Source: a virus. From it: a DNA stretch of 52,274 nt. Shown here piece by piece: positions 1 through 7,434 of this stretch; position 1 is the first letter of the stretch; every line of letters starts with the position of its first letter. Where the stretch lies: IMG/VR virus record IMGVR_UViG_3300021964_000099, positions 1 through 52,274 of that record. The stretch is one strand, 5' to 3'. The notes beneath the pieces are model-generated. The model made no database searches, had not been told where the DNA came from, and saw only the letters and a program-made list of their open reading frames with translations. The position numbers and the translations under genes are program-made.

Positions 1-700
1 CCATTTTTCTATTTGTACCACCCGCACCATCATCAACAACAAATAAGTCTGCATCTGCCAATGCTGCCCCGATATCGGTAGCACCATCTATTTCTAAAGC
101 TCCAATATCAACTTTTCCTGCTGTAGAAATTGTTGCTAGTTTTGAATCTGCTATTGCAGCGCTTGCATTAATATCATCATTAACAATAACTCCACTTGCA
201 ATACTAAATACACCTGCGTTTGTTAGTCCTACATCACCGCTAGGCACCACAGGATTAAAGTTTGTACCATCAGCCACCATGATTGCAGTGTCTGTATTAG
301 TATTCATGGTGAGATCATCACCAGTAATTGTTAAATCACCTGTAACGGTTAAGTTACGACCTATTGTTACATCATTGCTTGCATCTTCAAAGATTAATTT
401 GCTAGCAGGTATTGTACAAAATACATCTTTTGTACCAGAACTAAAATTAACATCACTATCACTATTAGAACTAGATATAACAGTGGTCCTAGTTAATGTA
501 GAACTATCACCGTTAAGTGTACCAAGACCAACTTCAAACTCGTCTTGATCTTGATGGGCAATACAATAATACGTTGTATTACTATTACCTACACCAGCAG
601 CAAAAGTTTCAAAACCAGTTACTGCACCAGCTAAAGCGACAGGTCCTGTGCTTGTCGTAGTAGTTGTTTCTTTTACGCGATCATTAATGACTAAAGCCAT
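1..700 (-). CDS. Tail fibre-like protein, N-terminal part (cut by window edge)
   Basis: The frame opens with ATG at 700 (MALVINDRVKETTTTT) and runs off the left edge without a stop, giving about 233 residues. The first ~100 residues (RVKETTTT, TTYYCI, FEVGLGT, LTRTTVISSS) match the N-terminal module I know from many marine phage tail-fibre or tail-spike proteins. After that come repeated low-complexity beta segments (NLTVTGDLTITGDDLTMNT) typical of fibre shafts, ending in a DDGAGGTNRKM motif. It lies 8 bp downstream of the preceding virion gene. Its C-terminal part is probably the partial gene at the other end of the window. Role inferred: host recognition at the tail tip. Confidence 0.75.
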   Translation of the reverse strand, partial: MALVINDRVKETTTTTSTGPVALAGAVTGFETFAAGVGNSNTTYYCIAHQDQDEFEVGLGTLNGDSSTLTRTTVISSSNSDSDVNFSSGTKDVFCTIPASKLIFEDASNDVTIGRNLTVTGDLTITGDDLTMNTNTDTAIMVADGTNFNPVVPSGDVGLTNAGVFSIASGVIVNDDINASAAIADSKLATISTAGKVDIGALEIDGATDIGAALADADLFVVDDGAGGTNRKM

Positions 701-708
701 TTATTCTC

Positions 709-1140
709 CTATGCCAATCGTAATATAGCGTTACTTGCATCAGCCGTTGGAAACTGAATTGTAAAGGTTCCACTTGTAGATGTCTTATCACCACCAAAAT
801 CTAAAACAGCAACTGCTTTATTAGAGTCAGAACTGTTGTAAATTAAAGCACCTCTTGCTGTGATTGTAGCTGATGTAAAAGATATGTCAGCAAAATCACA
901 AATAGCCGTAGTTCCAGAAGTTGTTGGAGTTACGCTAGTTAAAGTTCCTCCACCAGAACTATATGTTCCAGAATCAGAAACTTCGTTACTTGTGCTAAAA
1001 GCAGTTGTAGTTGCATCCAAAGAAGCAGAACTTGTGTACAATGCTATTTTAAAAGTATCACCGGTTGACGCTGTAAAATCATGCGTACCTTGCAATAGCT
1101 CTTGTTTGAAGCTTGTACATACAGCTTGAGTTATAGCCAT
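709..1140 (-). CDS. Virion (tail-associated) structural protein, conserved in marine phages
   Basis: A 143-residue protein starting MAITQAVCTSFKQELL, with DTFKIALYTSSASLDATT and a C-terminal AVLDFGGDKTSTSGTFTIQF segment. I recognise this as a conserved beta-rich virion protein of many marine phages, commonly next to tail-fibre genes. No catalytic motif or membrane segment is visible. It sits between the adaptor-like genes and the tail fibre on the same strand with an 11-bp gap upstream, so a tail or baseplate-like role is inferred from context. The exact position in the particle is unknown. Confidence 0.7.
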   Translation of the reverse strand: MAITQAVCTSFKQELLQGTHDFTASTGDTFKIALYTSSASLDATTTAFSTSNEVSDSGTYSSGGGTLTSVTPTTSGTTAICDFADISFTSATITARGALIYNSSDSNKAVAVLDFGGDKTSTSGTFTIQFPTADASNAILRLA

Positions 1141-1151
1141 GTTTTATCCTC

Positions 1152-1835
1152 CTATGGGTTCTGTGATTGCAGAGGAGTACGTAACGCCCCATGCATGTAT
1201 TCATCTCTTCGGTGCCTTCCTTGTTGTTCTATGACAAGTTCTTGAAGTGCCCGTTGATATGATTGTTCGTATAATTGCAGCATTTCTGCTGGTCCCTTCA
1301 AAAATTTGAAGGCTTCTGCAAGACATCCATAAAGTAATAGTGCAGGAGCATTATTACCCAACCAAGAGGTTGCATTACTACTAGACAGTCTTGTTGGTAA
1401 TCTAGTAATTCCTAACTCCACGTTATACGCTACATCGGGCGTTGGTGCAACATAAATTGTATTATGATCCCACCATGCCCAATATCTAGGGGTTCCTGTA
1501 GAAGTTCGATCTGGCCAATATTCGTTCATATAACTAATATCGCGTTGTTCTAAAAAAGTCCTTGATGTTCCAGATGGTGAAAATATTTGCATGTGCCTTA
1601 CGGTGCCAAGCGATGTTGGATCTGGAGACGCGCCACCCGGTAAAGATAAAAAAGCATTACTTGCTGTTAAATTTGCAGATTGATGTGATTTAAAAACATC
1701 TAAATCTACATCTCTAAATATTCTATTTTCAGCGTGCTGAATAAAATCGTTAACAATAGAGTCTGATAAAACACTACTACTAACCTCTGTGTAATCTCTT
1801 ATTTGTGTTACTAGTTCTGAATATGTTGTTGTCAT
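1152..1835 (-). CDS. Head-to-tail adaptor-like protein (SU10-adaptor type)
   Basis: A 227-residue protein. The N-terminal half (SELVTQIRDYTEV...FIQHAENRIFRDVD) is helical, the middle is rich in aromatic residues (YWAWWDHNTIYVAPTPD), and the C-terminal half is helical with a charged tail. This pattern fits the phage adaptor family that includes the SU10 adaptor, in which a dodecamer bridges portal and tail. Its start overlaps the upstream stop by one base (position 1835), implying translational coupling. The P22 gp4-like adaptor is two genes upstream, so this may be a second connector component. Assignment rests on sequence pattern and order only. Confidence 0.6.
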   Translation of the reverse strand: MTTTYSELVTQIRDYTEVSSSVLSDSIVNDFIQHAENRIFRDVDLDVFKSHQSANLTASNAFLSLPGGASPDPTSLGTVRHMQIFSPSGTSRTFLEQRDISYMNEYWPDRTSTGTPRYWAWWDHNTIYVAPTPDVAYNVELGITRLPTRLSSSNATSWLGNNAPALLLYGCLAEAFKFLKGPAEMLQLYEQSYQRALQELVIEQQGRHRRDEYMHGALRTPLQSQNP

Positions 1836-2161
1836 TATGATACGCTCACTGATACTATACCAATAGATGACACAACTAAAGGTTGTTTTTTACTTGTTGA
1901 AGGTTGCATAGAGTCTTCGTATTCAAAAAATCCTGCACCACCGACAAAAACAGTTATAGGTTCTAATCTATCTGGTCTACCATCTTTAACACTTTGTGCA
2001 TCCGATGCGTGTCTTTGTCTTTCAAGCTGTGGATGTTTAGCTTCAAACTCAGATTTATGAACCATGGAACCATTCCATTCTTTAACCATTTCTTTGTAAG
2101 GAAACTCCATACCACTACGATCAGATATTGCTTTTGAATATTTACCAGAAGCATGTGCCAT
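1835..2161 (-). CDS. Conserved small virion protein next to adaptor genes
   Basis: A 108-residue protein (MAHASGKYSKAISDRSGMEFPYKEMVKEWNG...KHPQLERQRH). I recognise the KYS-x-SDRSG-F-Y-EM-K-W-G pattern as a small family found beside gp4-like adaptors in marine podoviruses. Some relatives carry Cys pairs at the corresponding positions and look like zinc ribbons; this copy has no cysteines. It is coupled by one-base overlaps on both sides (2161 and 1835). Its function is not known to me; a structural or assembly role follows from context. Confidence 0.6.
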   Translation of the reverse strand: MAHASGKYSKAISDRSGMEFPYKEMVKEWNGSMVHKSEFEAKHPQLERQRHASDAQSVKDGRPDRLEPITVFVGGAGFFEYEDSMQPSTSKKQPLVVSSIGIVSVSVS

Positions 2162-2829
2162 TAAATGTACCCTCTCTCTGGTGTAGCAAAGAAACTAGAA
2201 CGTGGTCTATCTTCTTCCGAAGCACGTTGCCACTCTTCTTCGTATAATTGTTTTAATAAAGGTGTTCTCTCTGGTGCTTTTTTTACAGAAGTATAATAAG
2301 CTAAACCAGAAGTTAAGCATGGTAAAAATCTAGTTGGAACTTCTAACTGATCATTATAATCACCCGCGTCCTGTATTTTAGTTAAACCATAATATTTGAA
2401 AGTGTGTGCACCATCTGGTGTTGGATATAGATACAATGTAGGAGTAGATGCTCCTCTTTCCAAAAAGTATTGTACCGGTGTACCTTCACTAGATTTAGTA
2501 GAAATATTTAAATATTCAGCACGGCTTATTCTATCAACTTCAATGTCTGTTGTAGTATCTGATGTTTTAAATAAAACTGCTTCAAGTATATCAACTAAAT
2601 CACTATCAAGTGTGTAACTTGTTGTGCTACCTGTTAGTGTTAATGTTCTAAGCTCAACAGTCCAAAGATTAATACCTCTGTTAGCCCATTCAGCTAACAT
2701 AATATTAAGTGAACGTCTTGCGCTTTTTAAATCATAACCAGATCTAGAATTAATTCCACATCTTTCAAATGCTTCTTCAATGACTTGATCCACATCTAAA
2801 TTAAAAGTGTTAGTTCCGGACGTTGCCAT
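2161..2829 (-). CDS. Head-completion / adaptor protein, P22 gp4-like
   Basis: A 222-residue protein. The N-terminus (DVDQVIEEAFERCGINSRSGYDLKSARRSLNIMLAEWANRGINLW) is the hallmark helical segment of the P22 gp4-like family, which binds the portal ring after DNA packaging and forms the platform for the tail. The YTL-SD-VDILEAVLFK and TLYLYPTPD segments also fit. The start codon overlaps the upstream stop as TAATG (2827-2831), so it is coupled to the 51-codon gene before it. Confidence 0.75.
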   Translation of the reverse strand: MATSGTNTFNLDVDQVIEEAFERCGINSRSGYDLKSARRSLNIMLAEWANRGINLWTVELRTLTLTGSTTSYTLDSDLVDILEAVLFKTSDTTTDIEVDRISRAEYLNISTKSSEGTPVQYFLERGASTPTLYLYPTPDGAHTFKYYGLTKIQDAGDYNDQLEVPTRFLPCLTSGLAYYTSVKKAPERTPLLKQLYEEEWQRASEEDRPRSSFFATPERGYI

Positions 2830-2984
2830 TACTTACCTACTTTTCTCATTGCCTTGTTATGAGCCTGCTTAAAAGTTTTACCTTTTTTCATGGTTTTCTT
2901 CATAGAAGACATGTGTTTTTTTGTATGATGTTTAGAATGCTTTTTTAAAGCTTTCTTTCCAGCTTTTGATATTTGTTGTGGCAT
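2829..2984 (-). CDS. Small highly basic protein (51 aa)
   Basis: Short frame with start at 2984 (MPQQISKAGKKALKKHSKHH...) and stop at 2829, ending KAMRKVGK. More than a third of the residues are Lys, Arg or His, with no acidic residue. It is followed by TAATG coupling to the gp4-like gene, which strongly supports translation. Similar Lys-rich small proteins occur at 48 kb in the same late module, so it may be a DNA-binding component of the virion. I know no named family. Confidence 0.6.
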   Translation of the reverse strand: MPQQISKAGKKALKKHSKHHTKKHMSSMKKTMKKGKTFKQAHNKAMRKVGK

Positions 2985-3004
2985 CGAAGACCTCGATATC
3001 ATTT

Positions 3005-3313
3005 TTAATTATAGTATGCTACTACAAAGTCACAATTTGTCACATCGACAAAAGCAGCCGTTTCAAATCTTACGCCATCTCCCTCAAAACTCATTACTAG
3101 AGGTTCATTCGCTGCAGTACCCCATTTTAAATGAATTTTAATATCACCAGCCGCGGAAGTATTATCATAAATTTTTACTTCACCGTCTGCCGCACTTGAT
3201 TGACATTGAATAGATTTTATTCTTATTGAACCAAGATTTGTAGCGCTTTCACCCACAAAGCCTTGCAGTCTACCATCTGATGTTAGTGCAACACTTGCTT
3301 TTACATTAGTCAT
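3005..3313 (-). CDS. Small beta-rich virion protein
   Basis: A 102-residue protein (MTNVKASVALTSDGRLQGFVGESATNLGSIRIKSIQCQSS...). Alternating polar and hydrophobic residues suggest a compact beta domain; no catalytic motif is visible. A good Shine-Dalgarno (TTAGGAGATAAT) precedes the ATG at 3313. It is two genes downstream of the major capsid gene, so a head-decoration or minor structural role is inferred. A strong stem-loop lies between it and the upstream gene. Confidence 0.6.
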   Translation of the reverse strand: MTNVKASVALTSDGRLQGFVGESATNLGSIRIKSIQCQSSAADGEVKIYDNTSAAGDIKIHLKWGTAANEPLVMSFEGDGVRFETAAFVDVTNCDFVVAYYN

Positions 3314-3332
3314 ATTATCTCCTAATTAATAA

Positions 3333-3352
3333 TGTGGAGCGTTAGCTCCACA
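3333..3352 (-). terminator. Stem-loop after the 129-aa gene (attenuator or RNA-processing site)
   Basis: An 8-bp perfect stem, TGTGGAGC/GCTCCACA, closes a 4-nt loop. On the transcribed strand the loop is UAAC, a stable UMAC-type tetraloop. The following bases lead into a ribosome-binding site rather than a long U tract, so partial termination or 3'-end protection of the upstream message is more likely than full termination. Confidence 0.5.
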
Positions 3353-3361
3353 TTTAATTTA

Positions 3362-3751
3362 TTATGCTTCTTTAGCAAATGTACCTCTAACTTGAGTAAC
3401 TTGCCATGCTACTACTCCATCAAGCGATGAAATAACAACATAGTCCCCTTGTTTAGAAGTTGCTTTTGTGTTGATTAAGTCTTTATCATCAGTAGAAGAA
3501 CCCGCATAAGTGATTCCGTCTGAAGCGTTTGGACTAATTGTTAAAGTGTTTTGACCGTCTGGTGCTGTATTTACAAATTTAAAAGAATATCCTACAGCAA
3601 TAGCTGGTAGTGTAAATACTACTCCATCAGTTCCACTTAAAAGAGTTTTTCCAGAATCTGCTGTTGTTACAGTGTAATTTGAAGATTTAGTTTCAATATT
3701 TACACCGTCTTTTCCTTCTAGTATTGGACCAGAAAAAGTTGTTGTACCCAT
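3362..3751 (-). CDS. Beta-rich virion protein downstream of capsid gene
   Basis: A 129-residue protein (MGTTTFSGPILEGKDGVNIETKSSNYTVTTADSGKTLL...). The segment NYTVTTADSGKTLL...FTLPA resembles repeats of phage fibre or head-fibre proteins, where a short beta motif is used in trimeric shafts. It lies between the capsid gene and another small beta-rich protein, with structured RNA elements in both flanking gaps. Inferred role: head decoration or head fibre. Confidence 0.55.
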   Translation of the reverse strand: MGTTTFSGPILEGKDGVNIETKSSNYTVTTADSGKTLLSGTDGVVFTLPAIAVGYSFKFVNTAPDGQNTLTISPNASDGITYAGSSTDDKDLINTKATSKQGDYVVISSLDGVVAWQVTQVRGTFAKEA

Positions 3752-3769
3752 TTTTACCTCGTAAGTAAA

Positions 3770-3813
3770 GTTATACCATCTCTACGAGCGTCTGCTAGGG
3801 CAGTCGGTATAAC
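3770..3813 (-). promoter_or_regulatory. Three-way-junction-like RNA element in the capsid operon leader
   Basis: An 8-bp perfect inverted repeat (GTTATACC at 3770-3777, GGTATAAC at 3806-3813) encloses two smaller complementary pairs: CTGC/GCAG and CTC/GAG. On the transcribed minus strand this folds as a compact three-helix junction just upstream of the ribosome-binding site of the 129-aa gene. No hammerhead core bases are present. Function unknown; possibilities are an RNase processing site or a translational control element. Confidence 0.4.
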
Positions 3814-3833
3814 CAGTTATCCTAGTTTATAAT

Positions 3834-3853
3834 GTGGGGGACTAAGCCCCCAC
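3834..3853 (-). terminator. GC-rich stem-loop after the capsid gene
   Basis: A 7-bp stem, GTGGGGG/CCCCCAC, with a 6-nt loop begins 13 bp after the capsid stop codon. It is followed on the transcribed strand by ATTATAAACTAGG rather than a U tract. Its place and shape parallel the stem-loop at 3333-3352. Likely a partial terminator or mRNA stabiliser for the abundant capsid message. Confidence 0.5.
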
Positions 3854-3866
3854 AAGTTAAGAGTAA

Positions 3867-4772
3867 TTATGCTCCCGGTGAACCAAAGATACCTCTAAAG
3901 TCAGAGAACCCGAATGAGTATCTTTCTCTAGATTTGTATCTAACGTTTCCAGTTTCAAAATCGCCTTCCATCTTAGTGGAAATTGGCGCTCTTTGGAAGT
4001 GTTTTAATCCGTTTGGTGCATCAGTTTTAATGAAAAATGCATCTGTATCAGTTAAGTAGTTATTTACTACATAACCTTGAGGAATCATCCCCATGCTACC
4101 GATAGCATTGATATCATTATCAGCAGTACCAACTCTTTGACCAGATTTCATCAATCTTTCAGCAGTGAACTGAAGATTTACTGGAATGATTAACTTTTGA
4201 CCATTTAGAGCGATTTTTAATCCTCTATCGTCAGTTAATCCAGCAATGTCAATCAGTGCTTGCTCTAAAGATGTTTCATTTAGGTCAGCAGATGTTGCTA
4301 GTTCGTTTGAAATGCTACCGCCAGTTGATGGGTGAGCAGTAGAACATAATTCTACGCCGTCTCCACCAGTGAAAGATGAATCAAACGCATTGTTTAATAC
4401 GTTCGCACCTTTTACTTGTTTAGCGTTAGCCATTGAACGAGCTAGTGCTTTTGTGTAACGAGAACTGATTGTGTCGTAAAGGTTATCCTCTACTGCTTCT
4501 TCAGTAATCGCAAAAGCAAGTGCTATAGTTTCGTGAGTGTATCTCGCAGTGAAAGACTCAGTAGCATCGTCGTAATTTACGCCTGTGCCTTCTGGTTTTA
4601 CTTGCGCTGTACCGAAACCGGATAGCATTACTTCTTCTTCGAATGCACGATCAGAAGTTTCTGTATCGAAAATCTGTTCATGCTGGTTTTCGTATCTGGC
4701 ATATTCCAAACCGAACAAAGCGTTTAGGCCCGGTTCAAGCTCTTTTACCAGTTGTGATCTAGAAATTGGCAT
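3867..4772 (-). CDS. Major capsid protein (Mu gpT-like / HK97 fold family)
   Basis: A 301-residue protein. The order of motifs fits the gpT-like major head subunit: N-terminal LVKELEPGLNALFGLEY; central ALARSMANAKQVKGANVLNNAF; LCSTAHPS with a Gly-rich loop; then INGQK-like LIIPVNLQFTAERLMKS; and C-terminal RYKSRERYSFGFSDFRGIFGS. Members assemble the icosahedral head. The gene is preceded by putative scaffold and decoration genes and followed by two strong RNA structures. The start at 4772 has AGGAGG immediately upstream. No protease gene is obvious nearby. Confidence 0.85.
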   Translation of the reverse strand: MPISRSQLVKELEPGLNALFGLEYARYENQHEQIFDTETSDRAFEEEVMLSGFGTAQVKPEGTGVNYDDATESFTARYTHETIALAFAITEEAVEDNLYDTISSRYTKALARSMANAKQVKGANVLNNAFDSSFTGGDGVELCSTAHPSTGGSISNELATSADLNETSLEQALIDIAGLTDDRGLKIALNGQKLIIPVNLQFTAERLMKSGQRVGTADNDINAIGSMGMIPQGYVVNNYLTDTDAFFIKTDAPNGLKHFQRAPISTKMEGDFETGNVRYKSRERYSFGFSDFRGIFGSPGA

Positions 4773-4784
4773 TAAACCCTCCTA

Positions 4785-5348
4785 TTATATTGCAGTGGTC
4801 AGTAACCAAGTATGCTCACCAACGTTAGGTACTACATATGCGTTAGCATTTGCAGAACTTGTATCGCTGTTGTTTGGATCCTTGGAGATACCAACTTGTT
4901 TAAATTGTCCAGAAGTTGTGCTGGTAGAAGTATCTAACTCTTGTGAAGATCTTCCAGAAAGAGTGCTTCCACCCGTTCCTACTAAATCAAAACCACTAAA
5001 GTTCATAGCTGCTGTGCCAGTACCATCATGTTGGACTTCAAAGACGATTCTTGGATCGTCGTATATGTAAGCCACTATATCAGAAGCATTTGTGCTTGCT
5101 GGATAATAGTTACTAAAAGTTGGCTTACTTGTAGTTGGGTCTGTATAGAAACATCCGCCGAAAATGCCTAAAACTACATCGCCCGCGTCAGCAGATTCAA
5201 TTCCTCCTGCTGCAACAGCTTTCACTGCTTGACCATGATAGATCGCAGTGCCATAGTTCGCCGCAATTGCGTATTCGTTTGTTCTAATAAGACCGCCTGT
5301 AAGATGCCTTACGGGTCTAAACCCGAATGCTGCGTCTTTATTTGCCAT
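4785..5348 (-). CDS. Head decoration-like structural protein
   Basis: A 187-residue protein opening MANKDAAFGFRPVRHLTGG, an N-terminus I know from a family of marine phage virion proteins encoded just upstream of the capsid gene. It is Gly-, Ser- and Thr-rich with beta character (GDVVLGIFGGCFY, DIVAYIYDDPRIVFEVQ). Only 12 bp separate it from the capsid start, so the two are probably co-translated at high level. Decoration or capsid-stabilising role inferred from position. Confidence 0.6.
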   Translation of the reverse strand: MANKDAAFGFRPVRHLTGGLIRTNEYAIAANYGTAIYHGQAVKAVAAGGIESADAGDVVLGIFGGCFYTDPTTSKPTFSNYYPASTNASDIVAYIYDDPRIVFEVQHDGTGTAAMNFSGFDLVGTGGSTLSGRSSQELDTSTSTTSGQFKQVGISKDPNNSDTSSANANAYVVPNVGEHTWLLTTAI

Positions 5349-5410
5349 CGTTATATCCTTTTTTTAAAGGGTTAAGTTTTTTTAGTTCGATGGACAAAAG
5401 AGCTAGAAAA

Positions 5411-5875
5411 TTAGTTCTTTTTGTTGCCACCGAAGGTTACACGAGATTGCCTATCTGGTTTAGAGACCGGCATACTGGGGTGTTGTTCCTTTAGTAAATC
5501 ATTTGCGACTGCTTCTTCTTTATCCAGAACTTGCTGTTTAAAGTAAGCCATTCGCTCTTCCACGATTTCTACCGGAATTTTAGCCAGTAATAAACCACCA
5601 ACGCCTATAACACCTTGGTATTTCCCTTCCTGTATTGTCGGATACTGACCGTCGTCGGAATCGGCTCTTACGAGTTCAAAACCTTCTCTTAATCGAGCAT
5701 TCAAATTTTTATTATCTGATTGCCCTAAAGTTTCAGCGCGTATCCACCTATATTTGTACCCATCGGGTGCAGGAGGTGCGTCTAGGGATGACGGGGGTGC
5801 CCATGGTTTCCTACGAGTCGTTTTCTCGCGGGATAAGGCAGCGCGTGGAGTCTTATTTTCATCAATTTTATTCAT
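5411..5875 (-). CDS. Conserved head-module protein
   Basis: A 154-residue protein with YKYRWIRAETLGQSDNKNLNARLREGFELVRAD near the middle, a motif (YRWIR...N...R...G-E-V) I recognise from proteins encoded beside scaffold genes in marine podoviruses. The N-terminal third is basic and Pro-rich, and the C-terminus contains a helical segment (VEERMAYFKQQVLDKEEAVAND). It starts 4 bp after the scaffold-like gene ends. Role unknown; assembly factor or minor capsid protein inferred. Confidence 0.55.
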   Translation of the reverse strand: MNKIDENKTPRAALSREKTTRRKPWAPPSSLDAPPAPDGYKYRWIRAETLGQSDNKNLNARLREGFELVRADSDDGQYPTIQEGKYQGVIGVGGLLLAKIPVEIVEERMAYFKQQVLDKEEAVANDLLKEQHPSMPVSKPDRQSRVTFGGNKKN

Positions 5876-5879
5876 ATGC

Positions 5880-6809
5880 CTACTCCTTCACGTATTTCGC
5901 ATATTCTTCAAGTGGCACACCTAATTTTTTAGCAATCGCTACTTGTGATGGTGTGAGCCTCACTGTTTTGCGTCCAGTTCGTGTGGTCCTGTTAGCAGAA
6001 GCAACTGTTTGGACGGGTTGTTTGCTTCCTTGGACTTCTCCCCCATCGTTAAACTTCTGGGGAAACTCTTGTCTGAGCCTTCTGTCAATCTCTTCGTAGT
6101 ATTCATCAGAAGATGGATTAAATCCTTCTTCCTCCACAAGCTTTTTGTGGATACCAAACGAAGCATATGTCATGGCTTCATCTTTTCCAAACCACTCGTT
6201 CTTCTCGGCCCAAGCTTCTGCTTTAGGGTCCGGTTGAGCCGGTGGCTGTTGTTGTACATTACTTTGTACAGGTTGTTGTATAGTCTGTCCAGCGTTTTCT
6301 TGAGATTTTTCGTATAATTTTCTTTGCTCTTCCGTAGCATTTATACGCTCTTGCTCAATAGCTAGCTTCGCTAACGCTTGATTTGCTGCTACTTGTGCAT
6401 CAACATCACCTTTTGCAACTGCTGCTTTTAAAGCTATTTTAGCTGTTTCTAGTTCTGATTTTACACGACCAGCAAACTCATTAACATAACCATCATCTAG
6501 TTTTGTAAACTTTGTTTGTAAATCATCACGTTCTTTTTTTATTTGTTCAGCAAAACTAAGAGCTTCTTTTTCTCTTCTCTCTGCCTCACGAATTTTGTAT
6601 GTTAGTCTGTCAATACGTTTTTTGACACCGTCACTATACTCTTCGCGTTCATCTTTTTCTTTAACCGGTTCTGCTTTTACTTCAACTTCCGGTTCTGCTT
6701 TTACTTCTTCTTGTTTTGCATCTTTGAGTTCAACATCAACAGAATTTCCAGACGTATCTAGATCAACCATTATGTTGTCCTCTTTCAATGCTTCTTGTGC
6801 TTCGGGCAT
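5880..6809 (-). CDS. Scaffolding-like protein
   Basis: A 309-residue, highly charged, mostly helical protein. The N-terminus is acidic (EVKAEPEVEVKAEPVKEKDERE), residues ~65-165 form a long coiled coil (IDRLTYKIREAERREKEALSFAEQIKKERDDLQ), a Gln/Pro-rich linker follows, and the C-terminal region is basic (RTTRTGRKTVRLTPSQ). This architecture, and the location between portal and capsid, are typical of phage scaffold proteins, which use a basic C-terminus to bind the capsid protein. An alternative start (MVDLDTSG) exists 13 codons in. Confidence 0.7.
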   Translation of the reverse strand: MPEAQEALKEDNIMVDLDTSGNSVDVELKDAKQEEVKAEPEVEVKAEPVKEKDEREEYSDGVKKRIDRLTYKIREAERREKEALSFAEQIKKERDDLQTKFTKLDDGYVNEFAGRVKSELETAKIALKAAVAKGDVDAQVAANQALAKLAIEQERINATEEQRKLYEKSQENAGQTIQQPVQSNVQQQPPAQPDPKAEAWAEKNEWFGKDEAMTYASFGIHKKLVEEEGFNPSSDEYYEEIDRRLRQEFPQKFNDGGEVQGSKQPVQTVASANRTTRTGRKTVRLTPSQVAIAKKLGVPLEEYAKYVKE

Positions 6810-6824
6810 GGGTTCCTCTCCATG

Positions 6825-7244
6825 TTAATGTGTTACTGGCGATAAGATACTTTCGGGGTCTTCTACAACTCCAAGAATTTCATCATCATTTAGTAAGCGT
6901 AGTTCGCCGCCTTCAATGTTAAGACGTGAACCTGCGTATTTGGCAAATATTACCCAATCGTTTTTCTTGCACCATGCACCATTTGGAAAACGACTTTCAT
7001 CGTTATATGCATCTGGTCCTACCTTTAGTACAAGTCCAACATTAGCTGCAATTTGTGTTTCTTGTACTGTTTTATCAGACAAGATAATACCACCTTTGGT
7101 TTTGCCTTTACCTCTATGAGGTAAAATTAAAATCCTCCAACCTGTTGGTTCTGGTAGTTTAGATTCTTCTTTTTTCTTTTTTTCTTTTTTTACTTGTTTA
7201 GCACGCGCTTCTGCAACGTGTGTTGGTAAAATTAAGTTAGTCAT
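6825..7244 (-). CDS. GroES-like co-chaperonin (Cpn10 family)
   Basis: A 139-residue protein. After a Lys-rich N-terminal extension (~35 residues), it carries the Cpn10 order of motifs: GWRILILPHRGKGKTKGGIILSD with the mobile-loop region KTVQETQIAANVG, then LVLKVGP, WVIFAKYAGSRLNIEGGELRLL and a final DDEILGVVED. Cpn10 caps the GroEL chamber; phage versions such as T4 gp31 are known to help fold capsid proteins. Its position directly before scaffold and capsid genes supports that role. The basic extension is unusual for the family. Confidence 0.85.
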   Translation of the reverse strand: MTNLILPTHVAEARAKQVKKEKKKKEESKLPEPTGWRILILPHRGKGKTKGGIILSDKTVQETQIAANVGLVLKVGPDAYNDESRFPNGAWCKKNDWVIFAKYAGSRLNIEGGELRLLNDDEILGVVEDPESILSPVTH

Positions 7245-7431
7245 TTTGCTCCTGTTTCTTTAGCAGGTCCGAGAGTTCCTGTTCGATATAGTTTAAAGTA
7301 TCAAGTTGACCTAAATGATTTTGATAATCATTCCAATCTTTTACTTGATTGTTGATAATTATCTCAGTTAGTTGGGTTTGTCTAGTCCTAATTACTCTAT
7401 ATAGCTTTTCAGCTAAATAAATTGCATCCAT
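7237..7431 (-). CDS. Small helical protein (64 aa)
   Basis: A 64-residue, fully helical-looking protein (MDAIYLAEKLYRVIRTRQTQLTEIIINN...). It overlaps the start of the chaperonin gene by 8 bp and begins 4 bp after the holin gene ends, so it is embedded in a tight operon. Small proteins of this kind are common between holin and structural genes in marine phages. I know no function for it. Confidence 0.55.
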   Translation of the reverse strand: MDAIYLAEKLYRVIRTRQTQLTEIIINNQVKDWNDYQNHLGQLDTLNYIEQELSDLLKKQEQND

Positions 7432-7434
7432 AAG

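Noticed and set aside
3770-3813. Possible hammerhead ribozyme
   Set aside because: The three-helix shape is right, but neither strand has the CUGAUGA and GAAA core bases.
4585-5070. Plus-strand open frames antisense to capsid and decoration genes
   Set aside because: They shadow the strongly supported minus-strand genes and have no start signals.
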